Assembly (NCBI RefSeq): GCF_019279795.1
Contig: NC_056739.1
Span: 11,044,968-11,108,967, forward strand
DNA from: Protopterus annectens
Taxonomy: Eukaryota > Chordata > Ceratodontiformes > Protopteridae
Reading direction: 5' to 3'
DNA length: 64,000 bases
Shown: in pieces, positions 22,557 through 34,690 of the stretch
Numbering within the stretch: position 1 is the first letter of the stretch
How the letters are laid out: each line of letters begins with the position of its first letter
The notes under the pieces: generated by a model
Databases searched by the model: none
The model's input: the letters and a program-made list of their open reading frames with translations, nothing else
What the model was told of the DNA's origin: nothing
Translations under genes and position numbers: made by a program

Positions 22557-23892
22557 GGTTATTGAAGGGGGCATCTTACTCTACAAGGGGTCTGATGAGG
22601 GCTGAGTACACTAGTATGATTATTTTCCTAGACATAGCTGCCATGCCCTTACTTATAAGTTCAGTAACACAGAAGGATTTTCTTGCTTCTTTGGACACAT
22701 ATTGGTTGACTATATACATGAGTTCCCAGATCCCTGACTAACAAGTCAACTCTTGGGGCATTTTATCGATGAAGTAGTTTCCCAGGGTGGTGGGATTACC
22801 AAAAGGTACTATAATGCATTTCTTGGCATCGAGTTTTAAGCTGTGGCACCTGTCATTTGCTTGCGTTAGACCTTTTTGAAGGGTGTTTGCATCTTGGAGG
22901 GAATTCTACTACTGCTCCCAGTTTGTAATCATCTGCATACTTTGTCAGTCCGAGGCCATTGACATTGGCTTTGACTTCTGAGAAGTAGATGCCAAGAGGA
23001 TTTGATACAGCACAAAGCCCTGAGGGACACCACTGGTGACCAGCCTCTTTGTGGAGGTGGTCCCACTGATCCTAATCTCCTAGGTCCTATCTGTGAGCCA
23101 GCTGGCTACCCAGCATGTTATATAGGGTTTTATGCCTAATTCCTTAAGTTTGTTAATGCCCGCATGAGGTATTGTATCAATTGACTTACCCAGATCAATG
23201 TAAGCAGTATACACTATTTTACTCTCATTCATTGCCTTGGTAACATTTTAAAAGAAGTCCACTAGGTTCTGTATGCATAACTTTCTTTGACAAAGTCAAA
23301 CTGGGCTGGATCGAGTGTCTTGAAGTCTTAAATCTTTGTTGATCATTTTCATGGCTTTACAAATATGACTTGTCAGATTAATAGGTCTGTAGTTTCCAGG
23401 ATCCTTTGATGATCCAGCCTTATGAAGGGGGCTGACCATTGCAGTCCTCCTTTCTCATGGTGCAAAACCTATTTTGAGACTATAATTAAACAGTGATTTC
23501 AGTGGCCCTGATAAGCTGTATTTTAGACTATTCAGGAGGCAACCCAGGATATTATCAGGTCCCTCTGAGTCTGTGTTCTTGGCCTTACCAAGTACAACCA
23601 GGACATGTTGTCATTTATAGTTGGAAGGGATTGCATGAGGGTATTTCTTGGGGGGGGGGTTGGTTGGGGGTAAAGTTGGACCTGAATTTATCAGCCAACA
23701 GATTCACTATATCACCCAGCTCAGTGAATGTGGCACCATTAACCACCAGTTCAGCACACTGCTGTGCACTGCCTTTGAGGTTTCTGACATAGCTGAAGAA
23801 GTCTTCATGGTTGTATTTTGCCTGGGAGGCTATTTTAACCTCAAAATAACTTAACCCCCTTAGTCACCTGTTTAGTTTGATGAGAGAGTCCT

Positions 23893-24120
23893 TATCTTTA
23901 TGAGAGTTACACTTTCTGACTTTAGCTATTTATCTTTATGAGAGTTGCACTTTCTGACTTTAGCTATTTATCTTTATGAGAGTTGCACTTTCTGACTTTA
24001 GCTATTTATCTTTATGAGAGTTGCACTTTCTGACTTTAGCTATTTATCTTTATGAGAGTTGCACTTTCTGACTTTAGCTATTTATCTTTATGAGAGTTAC
24101 ACTTTCTGACTTTAGCTATG
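23893..24120. repeat. 38-bp tandem repeat, six copies
   Basis: Unit starts TATCTTTATGAGAGTTGCAC, ends TTTCTGACTTTAGCTATT and is repeated at 23893, 23931, 23969, 24007, 24045 and 24083 with almost no change (the first and last units carry TTAC for TTGC). It lies within the CR1-like ORF2 between endonuclease and RT. The period is not a multiple of three. Confidence 0.95.
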
Positions 24121-24433
24121 ATTCTTTTTCTTTTTTTCTTTTGTGGCATGGTCAGTTTAACCTGGGATGCCACCAGAGCATTTTATTTTTGGAGTTAGTT
24201 TTGGATTTACTTCGGGTACATACAGCAGCCTCTATACAGGCATCGATATGGATGTACGGGGTTTCTTTGAACAAGTGTACACAGGCTGCTGTGTTCTCTG
24301 GGTATGTAGGGTACTGAATTTTCACAAACTATCATTTAATAAAAGGTAGTTTACCTTTGAATAGTTCCTAACTGTTACGGGGTTTACTGGGGTTACTGAG
24401 TTTATTTTGATTTCAAAGGAGACAGCTTTATGG

Positions 24434-24976
24434 TTAGACCTTACCAGTGAGGATTTGACATGGGGGGGTACAATGCTCTCCTATTTTCATTAGTACAGGG
24501 TCCAGTATGTTGGAAGGATTAGTGGAAGTATGCAATATTTTGTCAAGACTGTTTGTATTTACAAAGTCCAGGAATCTCTGTACCTGTAGATTTGATGAGG
24601 TGTAGGATTCAGAGTCTCTAGAAGGGTAATTAAAGTCCCCCATGAATAGAATGTTTGGCTGAATAGTAAGTGTTTCCAGTAGGTCTAAGTATGGACTGTG
24701 AGCTTCTTGGGACATGGAGGGTGACCTATAGCTAACTAGGATATGGCATGGGATTTTATCCATGGTGATCTGTATGTGGAGAAACTTCAGTGCATCATTC
24801 TGTTTAAACAAACTACAGGTCATTATTGATGTATATATCAGGATATAGCCACCTTTAACCCCTGTCTGTGCAGCTGCTGCTCTAAAAATGTGGACGGTAC
24901 TGAAATCTTGCACAGCTGGGGTACTCTTGGTAGCTTTAAACCATGACTGTTTAACTGCACAGATGTCTATATTCAA
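24434..24976 (-). CDS. CR1-like LINE endonuclease fragment (180 aa open)
   Basis: The AP-type endonuclease of LINE ORF2, which nicks target DNA. Seen: CAVKQSWFKATK near the N-terminus (family form LSETWL), GGYILIYTS, SYRSPSM (family YRPP), ILFMGDFNYPSRDSES (catalytic D-F-N), FLDFVNTNSLDKIL and NPSNILDPVL (family NILDLV). The final SDH block is not seen. Open over 180 aa but without a working RT downstream, so it is a relic. Confidence 0.8.
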   Translation of the reverse strand: MNIDICAVKQSWFKATKSTPAVQDFSTVHIFRAAAAQTGVKGGYILIYTSIMTCSLFKQNDALKFLHIQITMDKIPCHILVSYRSPSMSQEAHSPYLDLLETLTIQPNILFMGDFNYPSRDSESYTSSNLQVQRFLDFVNTNSLDKILHTSTNPSNILDPVLMKIGEHCTPPCQILTGKV

Positions 24977-25079
24977 AGGTGAGGAGGGCTTGGAGGAAGT
25001 GAGGTTTTTTTGTTTCGGCTTCTGGCTTTGAGCAGTAACACCTTGAGGTTCAGATGAGTTGATTTTGCTACGTCAGTAG

Positions 25080-25500
25080 ATTTGTTGTTTTATGGGGGAG
25101 GATAAAGTTTTAGCCAGTATTCAAAAGCATAGAGGGGACATATGCAGACCATTCCTGAATCCTGACAAAGTAACATGGTCTGTTAACCATGTCTTCCCAT
25201 GATGACAAACACTGGATCCCCTTATAATCAGAAATCAGAAATTGTTAATATCAATCATATTTTGTTTATAGTGTGGCATCTTCCTCGGTGACAGTAATAT
25301 GCTGCTCAAAGCTAGCCTCATACCAGAATGAGAGACAAAGTCCAAGAACTACATGTCTTTCTTCATATAGTCTAGGGAGGTACATCTCAGGTCATTTACA
25401 CCTACATGGATTATGATGTAGTCATACTGGTACCTGTGGTGCAGTGACTTGAATGCTGCGTAATTTGGCAGATCTTGGCTCCACACAAACAACTAACCAT
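25080..25500 (-). pseudogene. CR1-like LINE ORF1, esterase-type segment
   Basis: Minus strand at about 25440-25384 reads HRYQYDYIIIHVGVNDLRC. HVGxNDL is the conserved GxND block of the SGNH/GDSL-like esterase in ORF1 of many CR1/L2 LINEs. Only this block is clear. The frame is broken around it. Confidence 0.6.
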
Positions 25501-25754
25501 TATCTTCTCCTTGTTCAGCCTGGTTTGAGGGTATCAGTGTGTCTTACAATGGAGTCCTGGAAAGTGTGTTTGCTTACCTTATGAGCTTTGTATATGGTGC
25601 TCCACTCGGTGTGGCTGCGTGTTTGGTGTCAGAGGAGTTATTTTTGTCGGGTGCTTTTGGGTTTACAAAGGAAACTCTTTACCAATGGGCATATGCGGAA
25701 TAGGTAGATTTTATTATTTAGAAAGTTTCCATTTAAGTACCTCGGCATATGCTG

Positions 25755-25765
25755 GTGTGTGTGTG

Positions 25766-25849
<84 letters not shown>

Positions 25850-25850
25850 A
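25755..25850. repeat. (GT)n microsatellite
   Basis: About 90 bp of nearly pure GT. Confidence 0.95.
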
Positions 25851-26069
25851 TGGGTGTGTGTGTGGTGGGTGTTATGTGCATTATTTGATAACGTGATGTG
25901 TGCTTGTATGTGAGAGTTTAGTCTCCAATGACATTGTGTGTGTACAACTCTAACATACTGTATGTGTTACTTTAATGATTAACTGGTTGTCAGAAAACAA
26001 GAGACAATTGCTACATTGTCTGAAGATGAGGGATTTTTTTTAGCTGCAGCTATTTTACTATTTGATGAA

Positions 26070-26192
26070 GCAATAACTTCAAATGCTTCCAAAATTATTC
26101 ATCTGTCTAGAAAACTGATGACAGATGAAGGAAAGAGATGAAGTGCATGCAGAAACACGTTCCGGAGCAAGAATTAGCTTCAAAGGCATTTG

Positions 26193-26256
<64 letters not shown>
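26070..26256 (+). repeat. Repeat R2, copy 1, with (CA)n end
   Basis: GCAATAACTTCAAATGCTTC, then TTCATCTGTCTAGAAAACTG, GAAAGAGATGAAGTGCA, GCAAGAATTAGCTTCA and GCATTTGCA run into (CA)n at 26195-26256. The same order recurs at 27700-27850. Family not recognised. Confidence 0.65.
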
Positions 26257-27526
26257 TTGTATATACACAGACTAATTTCAGAAGTATTTACAGTGCACAT
26301 GTACAGATGCATCCACAGGAAAGTATGATTTTTTTAGTATAAGGCTGGCGCAACAGTCATAAAAATGAAAATTGAAATTGATGAAATGTTTAAAAGGCTG
26401 CTGAATGCTTAGCCTATTTGTCAAAGCCAATGTCCTGTATATATTTTTTCCCAGTTTATCTACCACATTTTATGGCAAATCAACCCTGTTTTCAGCTGCT
26501 CTAATTTCTTTTCAGAACAAAACTCCTTTCAACAACCTCTCTCACTGCTGCATTTGCAGGAATCTTACTGATATGGGAAGCATACAAGACAACTGCTGGT
26601 TTTCAAAACAATGTCTCTACAGTGAAGAGGTGTGGTAAATGTTTCAAGTATTCCCCGAGCTTCCATTTTACACAAAGATACATGCCTGGCAGTATTATTT
26701 AGAGGTTGCTGCAACAAAAGTCCCTCCCAATTGTCTGGTCGTTTCCATAGAACCGGTTTTGTGACTCTCCTGATTCGAGAGAAAATTAATGTGAAGCCAA
26801 ACAGGAAAAGAGCACAGAACTCAGTAAGGATTAAGGAAACAAGTAGCAGGTACAGAAATCTCTGACCAAATGAAAGTCCAAGGCTTCAGTATATTCTTCA
26901 TCAAGGTGAGACTACCATTTAGAGTTATTATCTACTAAAGGATTTCTTTGATTTTATTTTGAAACTTTTTCTGTATATTCAAAAGGTCGTAACTTATTGG
27001 AAAAAGTTGTGTAGCTTTTAAAACTCAAGTGTGACAAGGTGTGCCAAGAAATGTAAACCAGGAAGTACTAGGGTATGTGTGTTAGCAGATAGTTAACCTT
27101 TTTGCAGCCATGGCTTTCTGCAGTCCCATGCTATGTTAGAGATGTTGAAATTGTGTATTTATTTAAACTCTAAGAAAGCAGGAACCATTCTGCAGGTGCT
27201 GGTCCATACGACAAGTGTAGTAAACTTTCAGATAGCTAATTATGTGTTCCAGAAACATTTTCAAAAATGGAAGCAGTTACTGTTTTTGAAGGGGAAAAAT
27301 GAACACAGTAAAGACTAAAAAAAATCAGCCCAGTGTAGTGAAAAAAATATTGAAAAGTTGCATGAACAAGTTTTTCAACAAAATAAAATAATGCAAAGAG
27401 TACAATAATGCAAAGAGTACTGCAAGTAGTGATCAACAATATAAAAAGTTTTCTTTTTCATTCTTCAAATACAGTGCATTAAAGCAAAGTAACTTTTAAG
27501 TGAGATTTATGAATTATTTATGCTGG
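26257..27526. other. unassigned
   Basis: No recognised gene. Short frames (26405-26638, 26632-26865, 27133-27318, all plus) show no family features. A 17-bp direct duplication AATAATGCAAAGAGTAC lies at about 27387-27420. Confidence 0.4.
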
Positions 27527-27664
27527 AGCATATATTCGTAGGTGTGTACTATGCTAGCTGCCCTTTGTGGACCACTTTAAGCCTAGCCAATTCCCTTAGT
27601 GAGAATCAAGCACTCTACTTTTTGTTTGCGAGGTAAACACCTTAACATTATGCCAGTTCAATTT
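27527..27664 (-). mobile_element. SINE B, copy at 27.5 kb
   Basis: Plus strand TTCGTAGGTGTGTACTATGC, AAGCCTAGCCAATTCCC, GAGAATCAAGCACTCTAC and CCTTAACATTATGCCAG match the reverse complement of the SINE B unit at 44485. More decayed than the copies at 44.5 and 61.3 kb. Confidence 0.7.
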
Positions 27665-27699
27665 TCTGATGGATATTTTGCTCTAAATTAAATTTTACG

Positions 27700-27850
27700 T
27701 GCAATAACTTCAAATGCTTCTAAAATGATTAATCTGTCTGGGAAACTGATAGATGGAGGAAAGATATGAAGTACAAGCAGAAACACATTTCTCTGAGCAA
27801 GAATTAATTTCAGACGCATTTGCATCAAACAAACACACACACGCAGACAC
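27700..27850 (+). repeat. Repeat R2, copy 2
   Basis: GCAATAACTTCAAATGCTTC, AATCTGTCTGGGAAACTGAT, GAAAGATATGAAGTACAAGC, GCAAGAATTAATTTCAG and GCATTTGCATC end in a short CA-rich run, parallel to 26070-26256. Confidence 0.65.
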
Positions 27851-28741
27851 AAACATATACATGCCCTCACACTAAACTCTAGAGTATTTGCTTTAGGTTT
27901 ATTACACAGATGTCACTATAAGACGCAACACAACTGAAAGACAGCCAGAATCAAAAATGCCATTTATTTACACTTATAAAAGGTACCTCATGGAAGGTAT
28001 CTGAGCAGCAGCAGCAGTTTAGAAACAGAACGTCATCTCTGTCAGCCAGTGCTCACTTCATACCACATTGAAAAGAATGCTGCACTGAGTACCATCAGTA
28101 CAAGGCACTTTGGTAGGGTTCTAGAAGGCCAAGTAGGATGAAAAACAGGTCAGCACTGTGTCTTCTCTGTGTAATCATTGGAAATGGCACAACCTGCTAT
28201 AGCAAGTCCTGTGATACAGAGACTGAATGGTCAAAAAACTGACTTATAAGTACCAAGTCTGAGATGGAGAAAAGGGAATATTCTGAGAAATGGCCATGGT
28301 ATAGAAATCTCGGTGTTGGTATATACAAGTTGCAGGGATGTGGGGGACAATTTAAAGTAGAAGAGTGATGTTAAAGATTCTCTCTTCTCTTTTTACAGAT
28401 CAAATGACACTTAGGTGGCAGGACAAGGGGGTATAAGAAGAACATTACAATATATTGTGGACCTCACTTTATAGAGTGTTTCTCTGTAGCATTGTGTTCC
28501 CTGCTTTACAGTGTTGCACTACGTGGGGTGCACATTATGTTTAGAATGTACAGCAATGCAATAATGTGCTCTACATCTGAAAAGCATAAGCCACTCATGA
28601 ATATGCATTACAGCACATCCTTCAGAAGATATATGGGTACATTGCTACAACATATAGCTTCAGGGAGACAACAGTGCACAGTGGGGATCTTTACCTTTAT
28701 GACAAGGCTGTTAAACAGGATGGACAGCACAGTTCTGACCA
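27851..28741. other. unassigned
   Basis: No recognised gene or repeat. The 114-aa plus frame at 28492-28836 runs into the DeuSINE and looks like chance. Confidence 0.4.
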
Positions 28742-29105
28742 TCAATGTTAGTAGTTCAATAGGTAGAACATTAACTTTTGGTGCTGGAAAAACAGAAGGC
28801 TGTGGGTTGCATTCCCACCCCAGGTGCTTGGATTAATTTTTTCAACACTAAGACAGTTAGGTGAGGTGCTGCCCTCCAGAATGACCCATCATTTGGGTAA
28901 GGTGTTAAACAAAGGTCCCATCTGCATTAATTAGTAACAGCTCAACTGGATGGAAAAGATTACATGGCACTTAACAAAAAGTATATGCAAGTTCCCCAGT
29001 GCCCTGGTCATATTTTCCCCTAATTAGTACATCTACCAGCATCAGATTTTCTCCAGAAAGAGGCCACTGGCCTACTGGAACTAACCCACTCTAAATAAAA
29101 TAAAA
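28742..29105 (+). mobile_element. DeuSINE
   Basis: The tRNA-like head carries TCAATAGGTAGAACATTAAC (box A-like) and GTGGGTTGCATTCCC (box B-like, about 28802-28816). The central Deu domain reads GAGGTGCTGCCCTCC, GGTGTTAAACAAAGGTCCC and ATCTGC (28865-28925), then GATTACATGGCACTT and CCAGTGCCCTGGTCATATT. These are the landmarks of DeuSINEs such as LmeSINE, AmnSINE1 and SINE3. It ends in AATAAAATAAAA. Old, but with the central domain still clear. Confidence 0.75.
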
Positions 29106-29974
<869 letters not shown>

Positions 29975-30111
29975 ACAAAGGTGATTTTTTTCTTTTATCT
30001 TGCATTGTTTTTCCACAGAAATTTGTTGGTATGACAATTTTATTAGGTTTACTTGTTGCAGTGGTGAGGTTTTGTATCTGAAAAGTACAGTTGTGTAAGA
30101 TCTAAACATAT

Positions 30112-31465
30112 TTTATTTATTTTACATTTGTTTACCAGGACAGTCTGACTGGACACCGGTCCTTTTTCAGCCAAGACCTGGGGAGAAAAAGTCCAAAAAA
30201 AAGTACAAAAAATGTAGAAAAAAGTACAAAAATAGCACAAAGTACTAAGTACAAAAAATACTAAAGTAATTGATTTACATACACGATTGACAAGCTACAG
30301 AAGAACTTTACAAAAGCAATGTTCTTATATGATTGACAAATTTCAGAGAAGCTGTACAACATACAGATATTACATATGATTCATGTTAAAATTTTCTGTG
30401 GGAATTGCATATTTTAAAGTTAAAACAGGTATGCACAATGTCAAATACAGGCATGTATTCCATTTGCAATTCAGAACAATGTAGTAGGACATTGATAAGG
30501 AGTAGGCTCCTGAGATTATATGTGCACCAGAAACTAGCCAGAACATGTGCAAGAGAAGAGCCAAGTTTCAGTTAAGGGTGACTTTAAAAGCTTTTTGAAT
30601 TGTGCTGTTGAGCAGTTGGAGGTTATTGGAGCTGGCAGTTTGTTCCATATCTTGGGAATGAAGTTTGAGAAGAGTGAGTCCCTGGCTGAGTTGTTTGCTT
30701 TTGAGATATTAAGAAGTTGTCTTTTGCTGGAATGGAGAGAGCGATTGTTGGTGTGCGGTTGTATAAGATTCTGGAGAGAAGTATTTTTCTGGTTGATACA
30801 AGATTTTATGGGCAAAGGTTAATTGATTAAAGAGTAGTAGTTGTGGAACTTCTAGCCAGTTTAGTAGTTTTAGAGATGTACAATAATGTGTTTGAGCTGG
30901 GAAATCTGTGGCGAACTTGGCAATTTTATTATACCAGGATTCTAGTTTAGTTAGATCAGTTTTTCTGAGGTTGGTTAGAATGGGAGAGGCATATAGGAGT
31001 GTTGCCAAGAGGTGTGTACTAGCAATGGTAGCTTTTGTGTTTACGGTCAGGAATTGCTTGTTTCTGTAGAGATCACCTAATTTTTTGTGTACTTTCTTGA
31101 TAGTTTGAGAGATGTGAATATCAAATTTCAAATAGTTGTCAATTTGAACACCTAGAAGTTTGGTGTGTGGGTTACTGCTGTGATAGTGTTTTTATTTTTG
31201 GATGTGATATTGAATGTCAGGTATGATGGGGGAGTTCTTGTGGGGTAAAAGAGAAGAATCTTGGTTTTGTTGGGATTTAGAATGAGTTGGGTGTTAGTGA
31301 GCCGTGTTTTGGCATCTAGAAAAGAATCTTAGGTTATGGTCTGGAGGTCTTGTATGGAGGATGCTGTGCATAGTAGTGTGGAGTCATCTGCATATTGTAT
31401 GACTGTAGTGTGAGGAGTAGAGTCTGTTTGTGAAGAGAGAGAATAATAGAGGTCCAAGGATTACC
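30112..31465 (-). mobile_element. L2-like LINE, 3' half (decayed)
   Basis: Minus strand, from the DIRS border leftward: LGPLLFSLFTN (about 31455), QYADDSTLLCTASSI (about 31405, the RT catalytic block), then TNLRKTDLTKLESWYNKIAK (about 30965), and the C-terminal block IPKIWNKLPAPITSN with FKKLLKSPL (about 30660-30580). The 3' end reads CAGTCAGACTGTCCTGG and AAACAAATGTAAAATAAAT (about 30160-30115), a tail typical of L2/Rex1-like LINEs. The 5' half is missing where the DIRS fossil begins. Several frames are needed, so it is dead. Confidence 0.75.
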
Positions 31466-31471
31466 ATAATA

Positions 31472-31860
31472 GTAGATGTCCTTCTCTTCACTATTGCAGT
31501 ATTCATTACAATAGGGATCCCCTGCCAAGGGCAACCTGACATCTGGCCAATATTATACCAAAGGCTTTAGGTTGCTTTGAGGTATGCCGTACATCACACG
31601 TATGCTCCTCGCATAGAATAAGGCATAAAGGTGACATCTGAACATACCATACTCAGAACTGAGAACCCCAATAGGAATGCCAGTACAAGGAGAAGAGAGG
31701 TAACCAGTACATCCAGAAGAGAAAAGAACCAGGGGGAGGAGGGAGGGAGTGAATACTGCAACAGTGAAGAGAAGGACATCTACCATTATAGTAAGATTTT
31801 ACACAACTGTACTATGTCCTTCCATTTCATTGTTGCAGTATTCATTACAATAGGGGGAGT
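31472..31860. repeat. DIRS internal complementary repeats
   Basis: TAGATGTCCTTCTCTTCACT at 31472 recurs inverted at about 31761-31782, and GCAGTATTCATTACAATAGG recurs in direct orientation at 31496 and 31835. DIRS elements typically carry an internal region matching their ends, which is thought to template a circular intermediate. Confidence 0.65.
31541..31662. repeat. DIRS inverted terminal repeat, left
   Basis: CATCTGGCCAATATTATACC, GGCTTTAGGTTGCTTT, TCACACGTATGCTCCTC and AAGGTGACATC align inverted with 36724-36838, with small gaps. Confidence 0.8.
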
Positions 31861-31868
31861 GCCAAAGA

Positions 31869-33194
31869 TCAGGAAGAAGAGAGGGAGGAGGACGAAGGAC
31901 CAGCAGAGCTTTCTAGGAACCCATGAAGGAGGGTCCTAGCAAAGCCAGCTCTAGCTCTGGAAATTCCATCCAACTTGTAGGGCTTGGTAAAAGTCTGCAC
32001 AAAAGTCCAGATAGCTGCCTCAAGAATAGAGTTAGTATCCAAACCTTTGAAAAAAGCACCAGAGGAAGCCACAACTCTAGTAAAATAAGCCTTAACAGAA
32101 GAAATAAGGCCCTTACCATGAAAGGAATAAAAAAAAGAAATGGCTTTAGAAATCCAAGCAGAAATAGTTTGCTTAGACACAGCCAATCTTAAGGACCTGG
32201 GGTGAATGGAAACTAAGAGTCGATTAGATTTACGAAAAGTCTTAGCCTTGTCCAAATAAAATCCAAGATGTCTATGCACATCCTACATGTGCAGCTCCTT
32301 CTTAATGGCAGATTGTGGGGAAGGGAAAAAGTGGGCAAATGAATAGAATGATTAAGAGACAATTTATTAACCACATTGGGCATAAAAGCAAGATTAGTAC
32401 AAAGGGACACCCTGCCGTTATAAAACAGTAAAAATGGAGGACAAGCCATAAAGTCTTGCAGCTCAGATACCCATCTGGCAGAAGTAAGGGCTAACAAAAG
32501 TACAGTCTTCCAGGAACAATGCTGTAAGGAAGCTGAAGCAGCAGGCTCAAAAGGAGCTTGGGTCAATTTTTTCTAAAACAAAATTAAGATCACAGGGAGG
32601 AGGAACAGGCTTCCTGGGAGGTCTACTATGAAGGGCACCTTTAAGAAATTGTTTAGCTTCAAATCTGGATTGTAAAGGAGGTGATAAAAGCAGACAAGCA
32701 GAGATAGCTGATAAGTCAGCCTTAACAGAAGCATAAGCCAACCCAGCACTGAGCAGTTCCTGCAGATAACAGAGAAACAAAGGAACATCCACAGAAAGTG
32801 GATCCAGGTTACAAGAAAGACATGAAACAGAAAACATCTTCCATATGGATAAGTATGATGTATTAGTAGTGAGTTTCCTGGCCTTCACAAGACCCTAAGC
32901 ACATCCTGAGAAAAAAGGTGTCTGTGGAATCAAAATCCTATTACCCACAGTGTCAGGTGAAGAATGGACAGGTGGGGATGGATGGGAGATCCCTTGTCTT
33001 GTGTGAGTAGGTCCACTTTGTGAGGTAACATGTGATGCTTGTCCTTGGCTAAATGGAGAAAAAGAGGAAACCAATGCTGCCTCAGCCAAAAGAAAGTCAC
33101 CAGCAAGATTTTGGGAGCATCCTGTTTTATTTTGAACAGGACTTTTGGAATGAGGGGAAGGGAAGGAAAGGCATAAATAAACATCCCCTTCCAA
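31869..33194 (-). pseudogene. Tyrosine recombinase region of the DIRS fossil
   Basis: N-terminal part (KARKLTTNTSYLSIWKMF and a YLQELLSAGLAYASVKADLS block, 32888-32547) and catalytic part (LLALTSARWVSELQDF block) follow RNase H, as in DIRS elements. Broken. Confidence 0.7.
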
Positions 33195-33254
33195 GAAAAA
33201 GAAAGGGCACCCACCTTACAAACCAGAGGGTACAAAATAGAGGAAGTTGTCTGT

Positions 33255-34606
33255 TCAGAGGGGAGGCAAAAAGATCCATTTGAGGAGTACCCACTGGTGG
33301 ACAATACCCAGAAAGACATCCCTGTGAAGCATCAATTTGTGGATTGAGTTATAGACCTGCTCAGAGAGTCTGCCACAATGTTCTGACCTGAGGGAATATA
33401 AACTGCCTGAAGTGTCACTTGATACTGGATAGCTAGTTCCAGCAGTAAGAATGCCAACCAGCAAAGAAGATAAGAGCTTGCCCCCCCATTTGTTGACATA
33501 CCATATCACTATGGTATTGTCTGTAAACACCTTGAGAGGTCCTGGGGAGTACAGAGGATGAAAGGCTTGAAGAGCCAGCAGAAAAGCTGTCATCTCTTTG
33601 ACGTTGATATGGTCTTTCTGTTGATGAGACAACCAGATTCCCTGCACCTTTAGGGAGCTGAATTCTTCTTTCCATCCCATATCTGAAGCATCTGTGAACA
33701 GCTCCTGAGATGGAAGAGGTGGTTGAAAAGTGAGCCCTGGATTGAGAGTCAACTGCTGAATCCACCACTGAAGTTCCTGCTTGAGACATGGAAGAAGAGG
33801 AACTAAAAATTCAAGGGGATGAGAATGCTGAAGCCAAACTGACTTGAGAAAATACTGAAGTTTTCTCATGTGCAGTTTGGCAAAAGGGAGCATAGGAATG
33901 GTAGAGGCCATGAACTAGAACTCTCGGAAATTCCCTGGCTGTTATTCAAGCCAGAGGAAGAAGGGATTGAAAAAAGAAAATGAGAGTTAGGGCCTTGGGA
34001 GGAGGCAGGGATTCCAGCATAGGTTCAGTCTGTGTGGATCCTGCATCACAAAAAATATGATCCTGAGAGGGACTCAGAAAGGACTTTTTGAAATGTATAT
34101 TAAACCAGGGCTCTGCAGAAGGAAAACAGCAAAAGGAAGATTTTGCAACAATACCTCTGAAGAGGATGCCTGAAACAGAGGCCATCCAAGTAGGGAAAGT
34201 CCTGGATCTCCCTTAGCCTGCAAAACCAATTGCAGGCATGAGGCATTTGGTGAATATCCTGGAGCAGTAGAAAGGTCAAAGCAAATAACTGAAAATGCCA
34301 GCAAGCAACGGAGAAATGTAAAAACTTCCTGAAAAGGGGATGATAAGAAACATGAAGATAAGCATCCTTGAGGTCCAAAGACACTGGATAAGCCTGAGGA
34401 AGCAGTAGAGGGAAGAAAATCTAGGAAGCAACAACATCCAAAAAGAGGGGAGCTTCAGAAAGGTGTTTAGATGGGAGAGCTCCAGAATAAGCTTCCAAGT
34501 GCCCTCTTTTCTGGGGCACCAAAAACATTCTGTAGTAGAACCCCTTCCCCCTATGGGAAACTGGAACTTCCTGAATAGTTTGCTGAGTCAAAAGATCACA
34601 AAGCAC
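33255..34606 (-). pseudogene. RT and RNase H region of the DIRS fossil
   Basis: RT blocks SLDLKDAYLHVSYHP (34384 on) and upstream YRMFLVPQKRGH. RNase H blocks LFTDASDMGW, HINVKEMTAFLLALQAF and VFTDNTIVIWYVNKWGG (33720-33470). Typical DIRS sequence. Broken. Confidence 0.8.
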
Positions 34607-34690
34607 CCATGGAAAGATGGGAAACTGTTCCTGAGTGGGCTAAAGAAAGCCCATAAAAGGGGGAAAGAGATTTTCAGACCATTAAATACC

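Larger units (their letters stand above)
22000..24430 (-). pseudogene. RT region of the CR1-like LINE
   Basis: Minus-strand blocks include VTSGVPQGFVL (about 23040, family form VTSGVPQGSVLGP) and the C-terminal block near 22400-22340. The reading frame is broken by stops, a SINE insertion and the 38-bp array. Decayed, not functional. Confidence 0.75.
21846..25500 (-). mobile_element. CR1-like LINE, nearly full length (decayed)
   Basis: Reads leftward on the minus strand. ORF1 has an esterase-like segment (about 25440-25380), then ORF2 endonuclease (24976-24434), RT (about 24400-22000) and a short 3' UTR ending near 21846. The C-terminal RT-connection block (QLECPQSLLRKRIQYINAL, about 22400-22340) fits the family form LxLxSLxxRRxRGDLI. 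The order ORF1-esterase, endonuclease, RT and a short 3' UTR ending in repeated CTATGAATCTAT-like motifs is typical of CR1. SINE B (22428-22556) and a tandem array (23893-24120) interrupt it. Confidence 0.8.

Noticed and set aside
23893-24120. CRISPR-like array
   Set aside because: Units are directly adjacent with no spacers and lie in LINE coding sequence of a vertebrate-type genome.
28492-28836. 114-aa plus frame as a host exon
   Set aside because: It runs into the DeuSINE and shows no domain, splice context or recognisable family.
31631-31939. 102-aa plus frame and other plus frames across 31.6-36.2 kb
   Set aside because: They are antisense shadows of the DIRS fossil.
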